Shown: positions 21,843 through 32,934 of the stretch, piece by piece
Layout: each line of letters opens with the position of its first letter
Numbering within the stretch: the stretch's first letter is position 1
NCBI GenBank assembly: GCA_036365515.1
Contig: CM070874.1
Location: forward strand, 47,367,083-47,431,082
Reading direction: 5' to 3'
DNA from: Torymus aiolomorphi
Lineage: Eukaryota; Arthropoda; Insecta; Hymenoptera; Torymidae
DNA length: 64,000 nt
Position numbers and translations under genes: made by a program
The notes under the pieces: generated by a model
The model's database searches: none
What the model saw: only the letters and a program-made list of their open reading frames with translations
Told to the model about the DNA's origin: nothing

Positions 21843-22077
21843 GGGAGAATGTACATAAGCGCTGCGCTACGCTGAGCTACGCTGCGCTGCGCTACGCTGA
21901 GCTACGCTGCGCTGCGCTACGCTGTCGCATTAATTACTTGTAGACAACACCGCTGATTGGCTAATATTTAAATAAATATATATTTAAATATTAGCCAATC
22001 AGCGACGAAGTCTACAAGTAATCAATGCGACAGCGTAGCGCAGCGCAGCGTAGCGCAGCGCTTATGTACATTCTCCC
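21843..22077. mobile_element. MITE with TTA target duplication (PIF/Harbinger-like)
   Basis: The inverted ends GGGAGAATGTACATAAGCGC are flanked by TTA at 21840-21842 and 22078-22080. The arms carry GCGCTGCGCTACGCTGAGC repeats and meet in an AT core near 21975. A 3-bp TWA duplication is characteristic of PIF/Harbinger. A related end (GGGGCAATGTACATAAGCGC) lies at 32935. Confidence 0.7.
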
Positions 22078-22080
22078 TTA

Positions 22081-22379
22081 CTCGTTCACGCGAACCAGAA
22101 AGTAAGAGAGAAGGAGACGTAACTCCATACGTTCTGACAGGCAAAAGGGTAACCCCTTTTTTTGCAAAAGATAGCCAGGTTCGCTCGGCGGAATAGTCAC
22201 CACTAACTGGCTTCAGCGCCCCTCGCGACAAACGCTGTACTACGTAGCCATGATCCATGACAGCGAATCTACATTGCATGATTTATGACCTATGACTATG
22301 ACCGATGACAGTGAGAAAGACTAAAACGTTTTCAGCGGACATTTTATGAGAAATTTGCATGATAACTGTAAATAATTTC
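22081..22379. other. Unassigned, possibly continuation of LTR-like sequence
   Basis: Mixed-composition sequence without a convincing ORF. It follows the MITE and precedes the CT-rich array. Confidence 0.35.
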
Positions 22380-22518
22380 TCTCTCTCTCTCGCTCTTTCT
22401 CGTTCTCCCTCGTTATCCTGGCTATTTCACGGTTTCTCTCGCTCTTTTTCGCTATCTCTCGCTCTTTCTCGCTCTCTCTCTCTCTCTCTCTTGCTATCCT
22501 TACCCTTTCACGCTGTTC

Positions 22519-22570
<52 letters not shown>

Positions 22571-22622
22571 CTTTCTCGCTCTCTCTCGTTATCCTTGCTA
22601 TTTCACGCTCTCTCTCGCTCTT

Positions 22623-22655
<33 letters not shown>

Positions 22656-22945
22656 CGTTCTCTCTCGCTCTTTCACGCCCTCTCTCGCTCTTTCTCACTC
22701 TCTCTAGCTCTTTACGCTCATCTGTAGCTCTTTCTCGCTTTCTCTCTCGCTATCCTTGCCCTTTAACGCTCTCTCTCGCTATTTCTCGTTCTCTCGCTCT
22801 TTCTCGCTCTCTCTCGTTATCCTTGCTTTATCTCGTTCTCTCTCGCTCTTCTCTCTCTCACTATCCTTGCACTTTCACGCTCTCTCTCGCTATCCCTGCA
22901 CTTTCACCCTCTCTCTCACTCTCTCTTACTCTCTCTCTTCCGATG
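22380..22945. repeat. CT-rich array (CTCTCTCGCTCTTTCTCG type)
   Basis: The pyrimidine strand is on +, with interspersed TTATCCTTGCTATTTCACGC units. It is the same unit as the GA-rich array at 25995-27930 but inverted. Confidence 0.95.
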
Positions 22946-23007
22946 TTCTACTATATTTTCTATTACTCAGTTGATATGAACATATCTAATGTATAACTTC
23001 AAAAAGT

Positions 23008-24546
23008 GGGTAACTTCATGTCAACTGTTCATCTCAAAATTTTAAAATCGCTCAAAATTTTTTTACTTATTTCAAATTAGCCCCAAAACACAAATGTAAA
23101 GTTTTAGAGCAACATATGCAATATTTCTAATGTTATAATTAATTGAAAATTTGCAAATGTTGAATTTTTTCGTAAATCTTCAAATTTTAAGATTTTTTAA
23201 CTAAAAAACTTGAAACTTTTTGTATAGCATATTAAATGGGAAAAAGTTTGCAAATTGTGAGTAGAATTGCTCTGAACTTTTTCAGATAAATGCCAATTAT
23301 TTTGCTAATTTGTACTTGACAGAACACCATTCAAAATATGCTTAAGGCGAATGCGACAGTATCAATATCCCTCACCAAAGGCTAAAGGATTTGTAAAAAA
23401 TGTTACCTTTAAAATGTGACCTTGATTAAGATGTAAATAGATCACTGAAAAACGTTACGAGCAATTAAAACTATCAAAATAGCAAAAAAGTACTATTTTC
23501 ACTGATTTTACAGCTTTAATTGCAACTCCATGAATATGCTATACAAAAAGTTTCAAGTTTTCGCGTTAAAAAATCATAAAAATTGAAGTTTACGAAAAAA
23601 TTCAAAATTTTCAAATTTTCAATTAGTTATAACTTTAGAACGATTGCATATTTTGCTCTAAAACTTTATATTCGTATTTTGGGGCTAATTTGGAATGAAT
23701 AAAAAAAAACCGCTGCTAACTGCTTTAGCAGAATGCTTTCTCAAAGAGAATTGATTAAGTACATCAAATAATTTTTTTTAATGTATATTTTAATATAAAA
23801 TGAAACGAGACTTTAGAAATCGTCAGCTGCTGGATGAAAGCATACGGCCTCAACCTGGCTTGTTAGAAAAAGTTGCTACTTTTTCAAATTCTCAATTGTA
23901 AGTAAAAAATTGTCAGTAAGTAGTTTTGAAATGTATAATTTAGAAGAAAATAAAATGTACCTTGAGAATATCGGTCTACATTTGAGATGTAATGCCGAAA
24001 AAGTTATTTATAATTCATAAAATTATTTATTTTTCTAAAAAATTGCTATTTTTTCAAATCCGCGATTTTAAGTCAAAAATAACTCGTAAGTAGTTTTCAA
24101 ATATATAATTTAGACGGAAATCAAACGTACTATAAGAATATCAGTCTCTATTTGGCATATCTTCAAACAAATGAAAAAAAAAGAATTATTTTTGTAAAAA
24201 AAATTTGCAAAATTGTTATTTTTTTTTTAAATAAGACCTTAAAGTTATCCATTCGACTCCAAAATTTAATCAGTTCTAAGTTGAGACATACTAAAGGTTC
24301 ACGCGAAATTTCAGCTAATTCCGTCCATCCGTTCAAGATTTATGACGGGGACAAAATTTGGTTTCATACATACATACATACATACATTTTTTAAAACCTA
24401 TTATTCTGACTCAGGAACCTCAAAAACATCGAAATTCATCAAAATCTTTGATTCGAAAATTTTCACCGTTATAAAGCTTTTTCTTTGAGAAAGCAATTTT
24501 GAGCGATTTTATAATTTTGAGTTGAACAGTTGACATGAAGTTACCC
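23008..24546. mobile_element. Inverted-repeat element with 4-bp target duplication (AAGT)
   Basis: The ends GGGTAACTTCATGTCAACTG and complement extend for about 55 bp and are flanked by AAGT at 23004-23007 and 24547-24550. An internal foldback pairs 23085-23245 with 23525-23690. A CATA repeat is at 24363-24386. It has no ORF of note, so it is non-autonomous. Confidence 0.7.
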
Positions 24547-24550
24547 AAGT

Positions 24551-25245
24551 ACATTATTTAAGTCTTACAGTTTTTGCAAACATTTAGTATTTTCTTACAA
24601 TTCATTTAAGTTAAGGTCAGTTTGAAATTTTAGTATTTAATCACAACCATTAAGAATAATAAAATATAAGTATTTACAGCCTGGTGAAATGGATTCCATT
24701 ATTTATCTAATAAATAGCTAGTTTCCCCAATAATCGCCAAAAATTGCACACTGTTTTTGACCATTTCTATTCATCAATTAAACGATTTTTTCGGTCATAT
24801 TTGCCATTTGTAGCACGGTGTAACCTAAGTCCGCACTTAGGTTACGCCTATCCGTAACTTAAGTAGTCGACTATTGCACCGTGTTTATCGCACTCGCTAC
24901 GCTCGTTCTGACGGTGCAAAAATGAACTGCTTAAGGCACGAATAGGCGTGACAGCGGATTTAGGTAAACGTATTATAAAATATCTGCTATAAACACGAAA
25001 AAATTCAGTTTCTGAGAACTGGGAAGCTTAATTCGACTTTTAATACTTCTGAAGTTGGTACAATTTTTATCACAGTTCACAAATTAAACGTTTGGTGCCC
25101 GTTCAACATTCATTAATTAATCGATTTATTCTCCATAGGTTTGAAACAGTACATTACACAACAAAGGCACAGAGTTGATAATTGTCGCTTTTTAGTGCTT
25201 TACTTCTGTTACGAGTGAGTTATCTCAACTTTTAATAATAAAAAG
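24551..25245. other. Intergenic, AT-rich
   Basis: No gene seen. A short hairpin (TAACCTAAGT 24821-24830, ACTTAGGTTA 24835-24844) lies in a segment whose outer parts (GCACGGTG and CACCGTG) also pair. Confidence 0.4.
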
Positions 25246-25321
25246 CGATGGACTCTGGGATCGAACCAGAGCCGCCGACTGGCTAGTCAGAATCACAACC
25301 AACAAGCTACGGCCGCCACCG
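25246..25321 (-). tRNA. tRNA-like sequence with 6-nt anticodon loop (pseudogene or SINE)
   Basis: On the minus strand, acceptor CGGTGGC pairs 6/7 with TCCATCG. The A box is TAGCTTGTTGG. The anticodon arm is CTGAC-TAGCCA-GTCGG, and the T arm is CTCTGGTTCGATCCCAGAG with a perfect stem. The fold is close to a real tRNA, but the anticodon loop has six nucleotides and not seven. No anticodon can be assigned safely. Confidence 0.45.
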
Positions 25322-25994
25322 ACCGGACTTCCGCTAATAGGGATCATATTGTAATCGAATGTCTTGCTTATTTCATTCTTTCATATTCATGGCCTGGGGC
25401 CTGATTCTCTAAGCGTCTCGTATGTGACATGTACCAAGTGACGATACACTGCTATGTCGGCTGAAATTGTGGCATGCGCATAACCCCTATGTTTTTGGTT
25501 TTTTTAGTAGGTTTTAGAGGTCGGAATCGAGTGAGACACGAGTTAATGTTAATGTCTCGTCTCGATCTAACATTTGTTACATCGACTTAGATATTTCAAA
25601 TCTATTTTTATGAAACGACTTAGAATTCGTCATAGACTTATACTTGAAACATCTGCACTCCCGGTCATTTGCTTTTGCCCACCTAAACGTCTTTTCGGGT
25701 CATCGAAAAAGTTTTATAACTCTGCTCCCTATTGGGCTACCAGAACGGGCAGGATCGCATTCAAAAGCGTAAAGCAAGAGCTTTAAGACCCTTATCAAGT
25801 GTTAATCTATTTTATTGTTTTCTTTTCTATTTTACATTAAAAAATAAAAATAAAAAGATCCCGAATTTTGTTCTCAACTTTGAATAAGCGTAGTTTTTGA
25901 ATCAAAGCTCGTAGGATAATTTGGTAAAATGAAATGAAAAGCTTGAGTCAAAAGCTTCAATTTCGACTTTTAGGAAGTTTTTTAACGTTGTTTT
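25322..25994. other. Intergenic sequence, no recognised feature
   Basis: Includes a 70-codon ORF (25574-25786) with no motif that I recognise, probably chance. Confidence 0.4.
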
Positions 25995-27930
25995 AGTGAG
26001 ACAGCATGAGCGAGAGAGCTACAAAGAAGAGAGAAATCGTGAACGAGCGAAAAAATCGAGAGAGAGCGAGAAAGAGCGATAGCAAGAGAGAGCAAGATAG
26101 AGCGAGAAATAGCGAGACAGCGAAAAAGCGCGAGTGATACCGAAAAAGAAATGAGAGAGCAAAAACGAAGAGGGAGCGAGAGAGAGCGAGAAAGCGCGAG
26201 TGATAGCGAGAAAGAAGGGAGAGAGCGAGAACGAAGAGAGCGAGCGTGAAAGTGCGAGGAAGCGAGAGAGAGTGAGAAAGAACGGTAGCGAGCAGCACGA
26301 GCGAGAGAGGGAGCGTGAGAGAGAGCATTTAAGTGCAAGGATAGCAAGAGAGAGCGAGAGAGAGCGAGAAAGAGCGAGAAAGAGCTAGAGAGAGCGAGAG
26401 AGAGCCAGAAAGAGCGAGAGAGCGAGAAATGAGAGAGAGAGTATGAACCAGCGAAAAAGAGCGAGAGAGAGCGCGAAAGAGCGAGAGGGAGTGGGAAAGA
26501 GCAAGGATAACGAGAGAGAGCGAGAGAGAGAGACAGAGAGAGAAAGAGCGAGGGGAAGCGAGAAAGAGCGTGAACTATCAAGGATAACGAGGGAGAGCGG
26601 GAAAGAACGAGAGAGAGCGAGAAAGAGCGAGAGAGAGCGAGAAAGCGAGGGAGAGCATTAAAGGGCAAGGATAGCGAGAGAGAGTGAGAGTGAGCGAGAA
26701 AAAGCGAGAGAGAGCGTGAAAGAGCAAGGATAACGAGAGGGAGAGAGCGAGAAAGAGCGAGAGAGAACGAGAAAAAGCAAGGATAGCGAGAGAGAGCGAG
26801 AAAGAGCGAGAGAGAACGAGAAAGAACGAGCGAGACCGTGAAATAGCCAGGATAACGAGGGAGAGTGAGAAAGAGCGAGAGAGAGCGAGAAAGAGCGAGA
26901 TAGAGAAAGAGAGAGAGCGAGAAAGAGCGAGGGAGAGCGTGAAAGGGCAAGGATAGCGAGAGAGAGCGAGAAAGAGCGAAAGAGAGCGTGAAAGAGCGAG
27001 AGAGAGCGTGAAATGGCGAGAAAGAGCGAGAGAGAACGAAAACGCGCGAGAGAGAACGAAAACGCGCGAGAGAGAACGAAAACGCGCGAGAGAGACCGTG
27101 AAATAGCCAGGATAACGGGGGAGAACGAGAAAGAACGAGAGAGAGCGAGAAAGAGCGAGCGAGAGCGAGGAAAAGCAAGGATAACGAGAGAGAGCGAGAA
27201 GGAGCAAGGGAGAAAGAGAAAGAGCGAGAGAGAGCGTGAAATAGCAAGGATAACGAGGGAGAGCGAGAAAGAGCGAGAGAGAGCGTGAAATGGCGAGAAA
27301 GAGCGAGAGAGAACGAAAACGCGCGAGAGAGACCGTGAAATAGCCAGGATAACGGGGGAGAACGAGAAAGAACGAGAGAGAGCGAGAAAGAGCGAGCGAG
27401 AGCGAGAAAAAGCAAGGATAACGACAGAGAGCGAAAAGGAGCAAGGGAGAAAGAGAAAGAGCGAGAGAGAGCGTGAAATAGCAAGGATAACGAGGGAGAG
27501 CGGGAAAGAACGAGAGAGAGAGAGAGCGAGAAAGAGCGAGAGAGAGCGAGAGAGAGCGAGAAAGAGCGAGGGAGAGCATGAAAGGGCAAGGATAGCGAGA
27601 GAGAGCGAGAGAGAGCGAGAAAGAGCGAGAGAGAGCGTGAAAGGGTAAGGATAGCGAGAGAGAACGAGAAAGAGCAAGGATAGCGAGAGCGAGCGAGAAA
27701 GAGCGAGAGAGAACGAGAAAGAGCGAGAGAGACCGTGAAATAGCCAGGATAACGAGGGAGAGCGAGAAAGAGCGAGAGAGAGCGAGAAAGAGCGAACGAG
27801 AGCGAGAAAGAGCGAGCGAGAGCGAGAAAGAGCAAGGATAACGAGAGAGAGCGAGAAAGAGCGAGAAAGGGCGAGAAAGAGCGAGAGAGAGCGAGAAAGA
27901 GCGAGAGAGAGCGTGAAAGTGCGGGAAAAA
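25995..27930. repeat. ~1.9-kb GA-rich array (GAGAGAGCGAGAAAGAGC type)
   Basis: The purine strand is on +, with interspersed GTGAAATAGCAAGGATAACG units. The minus strand stays open in all three frames (up to 617 codons of Ser/Leu/Arg/Phe repeats). This is a composition effect, not a gene. It contains many GAGAG pentamers and could form triplex DNA. Confidence 0.95.
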
Positions 27931-27944
27931 GGGCGAACGAGCGA

Positions 27945-28464
27945 GTAGTCGATAGATCGATAGACGCCGGCGGGCCCGCCTCCAGTGGCCGAAGCGCTGA
28001 TGTCGCGCCTCTCCCACTCCTGCGGCCGTAGCTCTGGAGCTCCGCCTACTTCTCTCTCGCGCGCGCCGACGTCGGAGCTGATTGGCCGGTTTATTGAACT
28101 TTTGATCGCCTGTAACGGCGTTAATATGCAAAATTTGCAAAAACGGCACAGGAACTTTTGTCTTAGAATTTTTCCCTCTACACGACTGTGTTTAGCAAAA
28201 CATACATTTTCCGAACAGGTTGTATAGAGTCACGGTTCTAAAGTTCATTGTTTGTCAAAGTTAACAAAGTTCTTAATTAATTCAATAAAAATCAAGTTAA
28301 AGTTTATTCTCTCGAGTTCAAGTCTTTATTTCAAATTTCCCGCGACTCCTTGCGCTTCAGCACTTAATTGAACGAACGACTTCCACAATCTAACTGGTCA
28401 ACGCGGCGACCATTGTAGAAATACCTTTCGACTAAAAAACCCCGACTCGGATCGTATTGTAACA
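27945..28464 (-). mobile_element. LTR-like fragment, copy C
   Basis: It ends (on +) with CCCCGACTCGGATCGTATTGTAACA, the complement of the copy A start. TTTCCCGCGACTCCTTGCGC and GTCAACGCGGCGACCATTG match copies A and B. The distal part is cut off by the GA-rich array. It lies about 165 bp upstream of the UFC1 start codon. Confidence 0.6.
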
Positions 28465-28630
28465 GTAATATTATTATATTATATAGAAGTACGGCAAGTG
28501 GGCAAGTCACGTATGAATGTATGAGGCATAGGATATTAATTCAAAAGTCTGCTGCGGAGTTTGCGTAAGTATTTATACGGTCGATTTTGTTTGAGCGCAT
28601 GCCATCGACGCGTCGACAGTAAATACGAAA

Positions 28631-29584
28631 ATGGTGGACGAGTCAACAAGGAAAACATTAAGCAGCATACCGTTACTAAAAACGAAAGCAGGACCTCGAG
28701 ACACAGAAGCCTGGAGTCAAAGGTTAAAGGAAGAGTACCTGTCATTGATAAAAGTGAGTTCCATTGCTCAGAAATCGGAACCTTTACCATATGGTACTGT
28801 TTTCGACTATTTACCCTAAAACAGCTGATTTTGTTGATGATTGTCAAATTCTAATATTAATGTATTTTTTATTATTCTATGCTTATTAATACTTTTTTAT
28901 TTCAACCTTTTAATATAATTGTAATGTAATTGTGTACTATAAAATTTTTTATTTTATTATATTTTGAATAAAATATACATTGCATTATGAATATAAACTT
29001 TTTGCAGTATGTTGAAAATAATAAAAAAGCTGATAATGACTGGTTCCGTTTGCAATCAAATGAACAAGGTACCAAGTGGTTTGGAAAGTGTTGGTACATC
29101 CATAATCTTTTGAAATATGAATTTGATATAGAGTTTGACGTAAGTAAAAATAACATGAATTCTAATTTTATAATTTTTTTAAATTAATGTGTTATTAAAT
29201 TACAGATTCCAATAACTTACCCAACCACAGCACCAGAAATAGCATTACCTCAACTAGATGGAAAAACAGCAAAAATGTACAGAGGAGGAAAAATTTGTTT
29301 GACTGATCATTTTAAGCCTTTATGGGCAAGGAATGTACCTAAGTTTGGTATTGGTCATGCAATGGCTCTAGGAGTAAGCAACTTTCATCTATTAAAAAAC
29401 TCTTGAAATAAGATGTTTTATATTTGAACGTTAAAAAAGTATGGTTTCTCATTATTTTTAAATTGTAAAATATTAACCAAAACATAATTTATTCTTTTAG
29501 CTTGGTCCATGGCTTGCTGTAGAAATTCCTGATCTTATTGAGAAGGGAGTTATAAAACATAAAGATAATATAAAATCTGAATAA
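28631..29584 (+). CDS. Ufc1: UFM1-conjugating enzyme (E2-like) UFC1
   Basis: Accepts UFM1 from UBA5 and passes it to targets with the UFL1 ligase complex (ufmylation, ER-associated). Exons are 28631-28753, 29008-29139, 29206-29373 and 29501-29584, all with GT-AG boundaries and phase 0. They give 168 residues against 167 in human. The catalytic cysteine is in [10 protein letters not shown] and falls at residue 116, as in the human enzyme. [19 protein letters not shown] and [19 protein letters not shown] are further family signatures. The start ATG is the first in frame and gives the expected N-terminus. The gene looks intact. It converges on NDUFAF5 with a 182-bp gap. An LTR fragment ends 166 bp upstream and may have replaced part of the promoter. 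Confidence 0.95.
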
Positions 29585-29766
29585 TTATAATAGCAAATTT
29601 TTTGAAGTATCGTGTAAATAATTTTTTTCCACTACCAACAACTATTTATAAAAATCTATATTGTTTGTAAAAAAAATGAAAGGAATTTTATTTATAAGAA
29701 TTAAATAAATTATATTTAATATTTTGTACATTATTTACATTTGTTACTATACATACAAAATAAAAA

Positions 29767-31027
29767 TTATTTATCTTCATCTGTTAATTTTACTTTTGTT
29801 TTTTCTTTTACAATTTCATCAATTCTGTATATATCTTTTAGAGATATTTCTCCCGACCCTCGCTCAATAGGTTTTGGTTGAGATTCATGAGGTTTCCAAC
29901 CAACCATGTAGATAATTTGAAAAGTAGCTGGAACATATCTACTTCCATCATCTTTAAGCTTACCATAAAGCTCATCATAAATTGCAGATGCAGCTAATAA
30001 AGTATTCCTTTTTAAATGCAGTTTTCTATTCCTTGCTGCATTATTTTCTCCCATACCTTATTAAATTGAAATAGTTATAATTATTGAGAAAATTCAAAAT
30101 GAAAATAATGAAATTATACCTTTTAAGTCCCACATAAGTTCAAACATAGATGGATAATTAACTACTATCTCATCAGTGTCTATCGTTAACATTGTGAATC
30201 CAGCTCTTGTTAATAAACTACCGATATCCCTGATTTTTGTAAATGGTGAAATATGTGGCGCAATTCCTCCATCTCTTTCTAGTTCTGCTAATTGTAAGGA
30301 TCCACTACAATATTTTAAATCACTCTTAAATATTTTAAAAATTCATTATACCTTTTTATTACTAAATACTGACCGCAATTCATATAATGTATCACCACCA
30401 AATATAGCTGCCATAAATACTCCATCCTTTTTGAGACTATTTAATATGCGATGAAAACAGCCAGGAAGGTCGTTAACCCAGTGTAAACTTAAACAACTGA
30501 TGACGAAATCTAAACTTTCTGGTTCTATTATAAAATCTTCTTCATCAAGAATTTTTCTTTCAACCTTTATGCCTTCAGTTGTTTGTGCTTGCTCTAGCCA
30601 GCTAGGACTTAAATCTGCTAAAATAATTCCATCAACGGACTCTTTTAGAATATGTTTAGAAACGTGACCACGTCCACAACCCAAATCTAAAACTTTATTA
30701 AACTTTCTTTTGATATCAAATAACCTATCAGATAATCTATAGCCGACTTCATCTTTAATATAATCATAAGTATCAACATCAGGTGCCTTTGCTGCTCGTT
30801 CTCTTTGTAAAAATTTTGAATTACGATCAAAAACATACATAACACTATTTAGTGATAAAGCTAATACTGATTTTGATGTTGAAATTTGTCTTGAGAAAGC
30901 TTTAAAAAAGTATTTTTTTGTTATGAATGAGAAATTCTAAAAAATATTTTAAAGTTATTTTTTTGTAAACAAAAATTATTTTTTTTTACTTACCATGATG
31001 TAGACGGGAAAAACGTTGAAATACCAT
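29767..31027 (-). CDS. NDUFAF5: NDUFAF5, complex I assembly methyltransferase-fold hydroxylase
   Basis: A mitochondrial matrix assembly factor that hydroxylates an arginine of NDUFS7 during early complex I assembly. Exons on the minus strand are 31027-30994, 30899-30374, 30304-30120 and 30056-29767. All have GT-AG boundaries, giving 344 residues (human 345). The N-terminus [12 protein letters not shown] is basic and hydrophobic, fitting a mitochondrial presequence. The SAM-binding motif [10 protein letters not shown] begins at residue 83. [32 protein letters not shown] and the C-terminal [19 protein letters not shown] are hallmarks of the family. No damage is seen. LTR copy B lies about 130 bp upstream of the ATG. 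Confidence 0.95.
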
Positions 31028-31154
31028 GGTAATAATATATTTCAGTTTAAAAATTGTTATTGTTTATGAAAAGTTAGCTAAACTTTTCAAAATACATTTA
31101 AATTTTTCCTTTATGTTGTTATGTTAATGTTGTTGTGAACTCTTCGCATGGTCG

Positions 31155-32459
31155 AGTAACGTAATATTTAGGATCGTTCTACAATGATAATTCGAATTTA
31201 AGAGATTAATTTCAAAATAAATATCAAAATAAATAACCATTCGAATAACAACCGTATTGAAACGTATTACTATAAAATAATAATCCTGATAAAGATTTTA
31301 ACAATAAAATCATGAATTTGTTTAATTATCAGATAAATAATTTTAACCTGTTCCGTAAATAAATAGTAAATAAACAATTAACGAATTTACAATAACCTGA
31401 ATAGAAATAAACTGTCCTGACGATAGTTAATAATTGCATTCGTAATTAAATAAATAATAGATGGGCGATCAATAGCGAAATAAACGTGATAACGTTAATT
31501 AATAATTGAATTAACAATTATCTAAAGGAAGTTCGCTCAGGGTGAAAAGCTCTTGTAGGCATTATTTATTCTAGGAAATCCTCAAGGACAAGTAGCAACG
31601 GTCAAGGCATTCAAGGATAAAGAGGGGAGGTAATCGAAGTCAACAGTACCAAGAAGCCAAATTCCAAGGGTCAAAAATCACTTAAGAAGGAAAACAATCC
31701 AAGGTCAAAACAGAGAGTCAGCATTCCGAAGAGCGTAAACACTTCCGAGAATCCATTAGCGAAGAGCGTAAACACTTCCGAGAATCTATTAGCGAGGAGC
31801 GTAAACACTTTCGAGAATCATTGCGCAATGGCGTAACAGCCCAAAGGCCCGAGCCATCGTCAACAACCAATCACGGACGGCGTCCCACGCCACTAGAGGG
31901 AGGCGGCCCGACACCCACTGCTCATATCGCTCTCGACCCTATTTTCAGGTCTGAGGTCCCTCCACCGCCGCTCTCTCTCTACTTCAGAATGGGGGAGGCC
32001 TCTGAGGCAACTTGGCGTCCTACAGCCTCTATACCATACTGCCTCCCACTACCAACCTGAAGCTCCACCCACCATCCAGAATATAAATTGGGCCACACCG
32101 CCGGCATCGAGTCAGTCGCTACCGAGCACATGAGAAGCTCTGTAGTCAGTTGCACTAGTGCACGAGCTCTGACCACGTCTCTGAGTCAGTCGCCATTATG
32201 ATTAAAATTCGAGTTAATTGAATTGTATAGAATCACGGTTAAAAGTCTATCTATTTGTTACAATTCATAAAGTATTTAATTAATTTAATAAATCTCGAGT
32301 TAAAGTTATTTCTCCGAGTTCGAGTTTTATTTAAAACTTCCCGCGACTCCTTGCGCTTCAACGCTTAATTGAGCAAATGTTCCCAGATCCTGATTGGTCA
32401 ACTTGGCGACCATTGCAGAAGTGACTTTCTACTCGCAGACCCCGACTTGGGTCATAACA
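31155..32459 (-). mobile_element. LTR-like sequence, copy B
   Basis: In minus orientation it begins TGTTATGACCCAAGTCGGGG at 32459 and ends near CCTAAATATTACG at about 31155. It matches copy A along most of its length. An internal 35-bp tandem repeat (GAGCGTAAACACTTCCGAGA) is at 31724-31820. No coding domain is present. Confidence 0.65.
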
Positions 32460-32553
32460 ATGTACCTTATGCTCCTAAACTTTTACTGCATATCAAAATG
32501 TAACGGGTAAGGCGAATTTGTGTTTACAATATTTACAACGTGCCGGGTTTTAG
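32460..32553. other. Short spacer
   Basis: No feature recognised. Confidence 0.3.
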
Positions 32554-32720
32554 GCTGTGTCTACAATAGGATGTAAACGCGCGCTTTAGTAATTTCTAGT
32601 GGAAATTAAGTAAAAAACTAGTAATATAGATTGAAAATTACTAGATATTACTTGATTTCCACTAAAATTACTAAAACTTGCGCATTTACGCTAGTGTTTA
32701 CATCGTATTGTAGACGCAGC
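32554..32720. mobile_element. 167-bp foldback MITE
   Basis: GCTGTGTCTACAATA (left) pairs with TATTGTAGACGCAGC (right), and the pairing continues inward over most of the element (TAGTAATTTCTAGTGGAAAT with ATTTCCACTAAAATTACTA). The target duplication is unclear. Confidence 0.6.
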
Positions 32721-32760
32721 AGTAAAAATGTGATTAGTTAATTGTCTTGCAACTTGCAAT

Positions 32761-32920
32761 TTGCATGCCGTATGCCGTCAGAAAAAAAGTTGTTGTCTGA
32801 AATCTATAGGATCTATAACTCTATGGTTATAAATCCTATAGGAATTGTAACCATAGAGTTATAAATATTATAGATTTCGGACAACTATTTTTCTGACGGC
32901 ATACGGCATACGGCATGCAA
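32761..32920. mobile_element. 160-bp foldback MITE
   Basis: TTGCATGCCGTATGCCGTCA pairs with the right end; the arms meet in TCCTATAGGA-like sequence near 32840. There is no coding capacity. Confidence 0.65.
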
Positions 32921-32934
32921 TGTGGATTCGCTGT

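Noticed and set aside
25982..28149. Very long minus-strand ORFs (617, 523 and 339 codons) over the GA-rich array
   Set aside because: All three frames are open because the repeat lacks T-A-rich stops; the products are Ser/Leu/Arg/Phe repeats with no domain.
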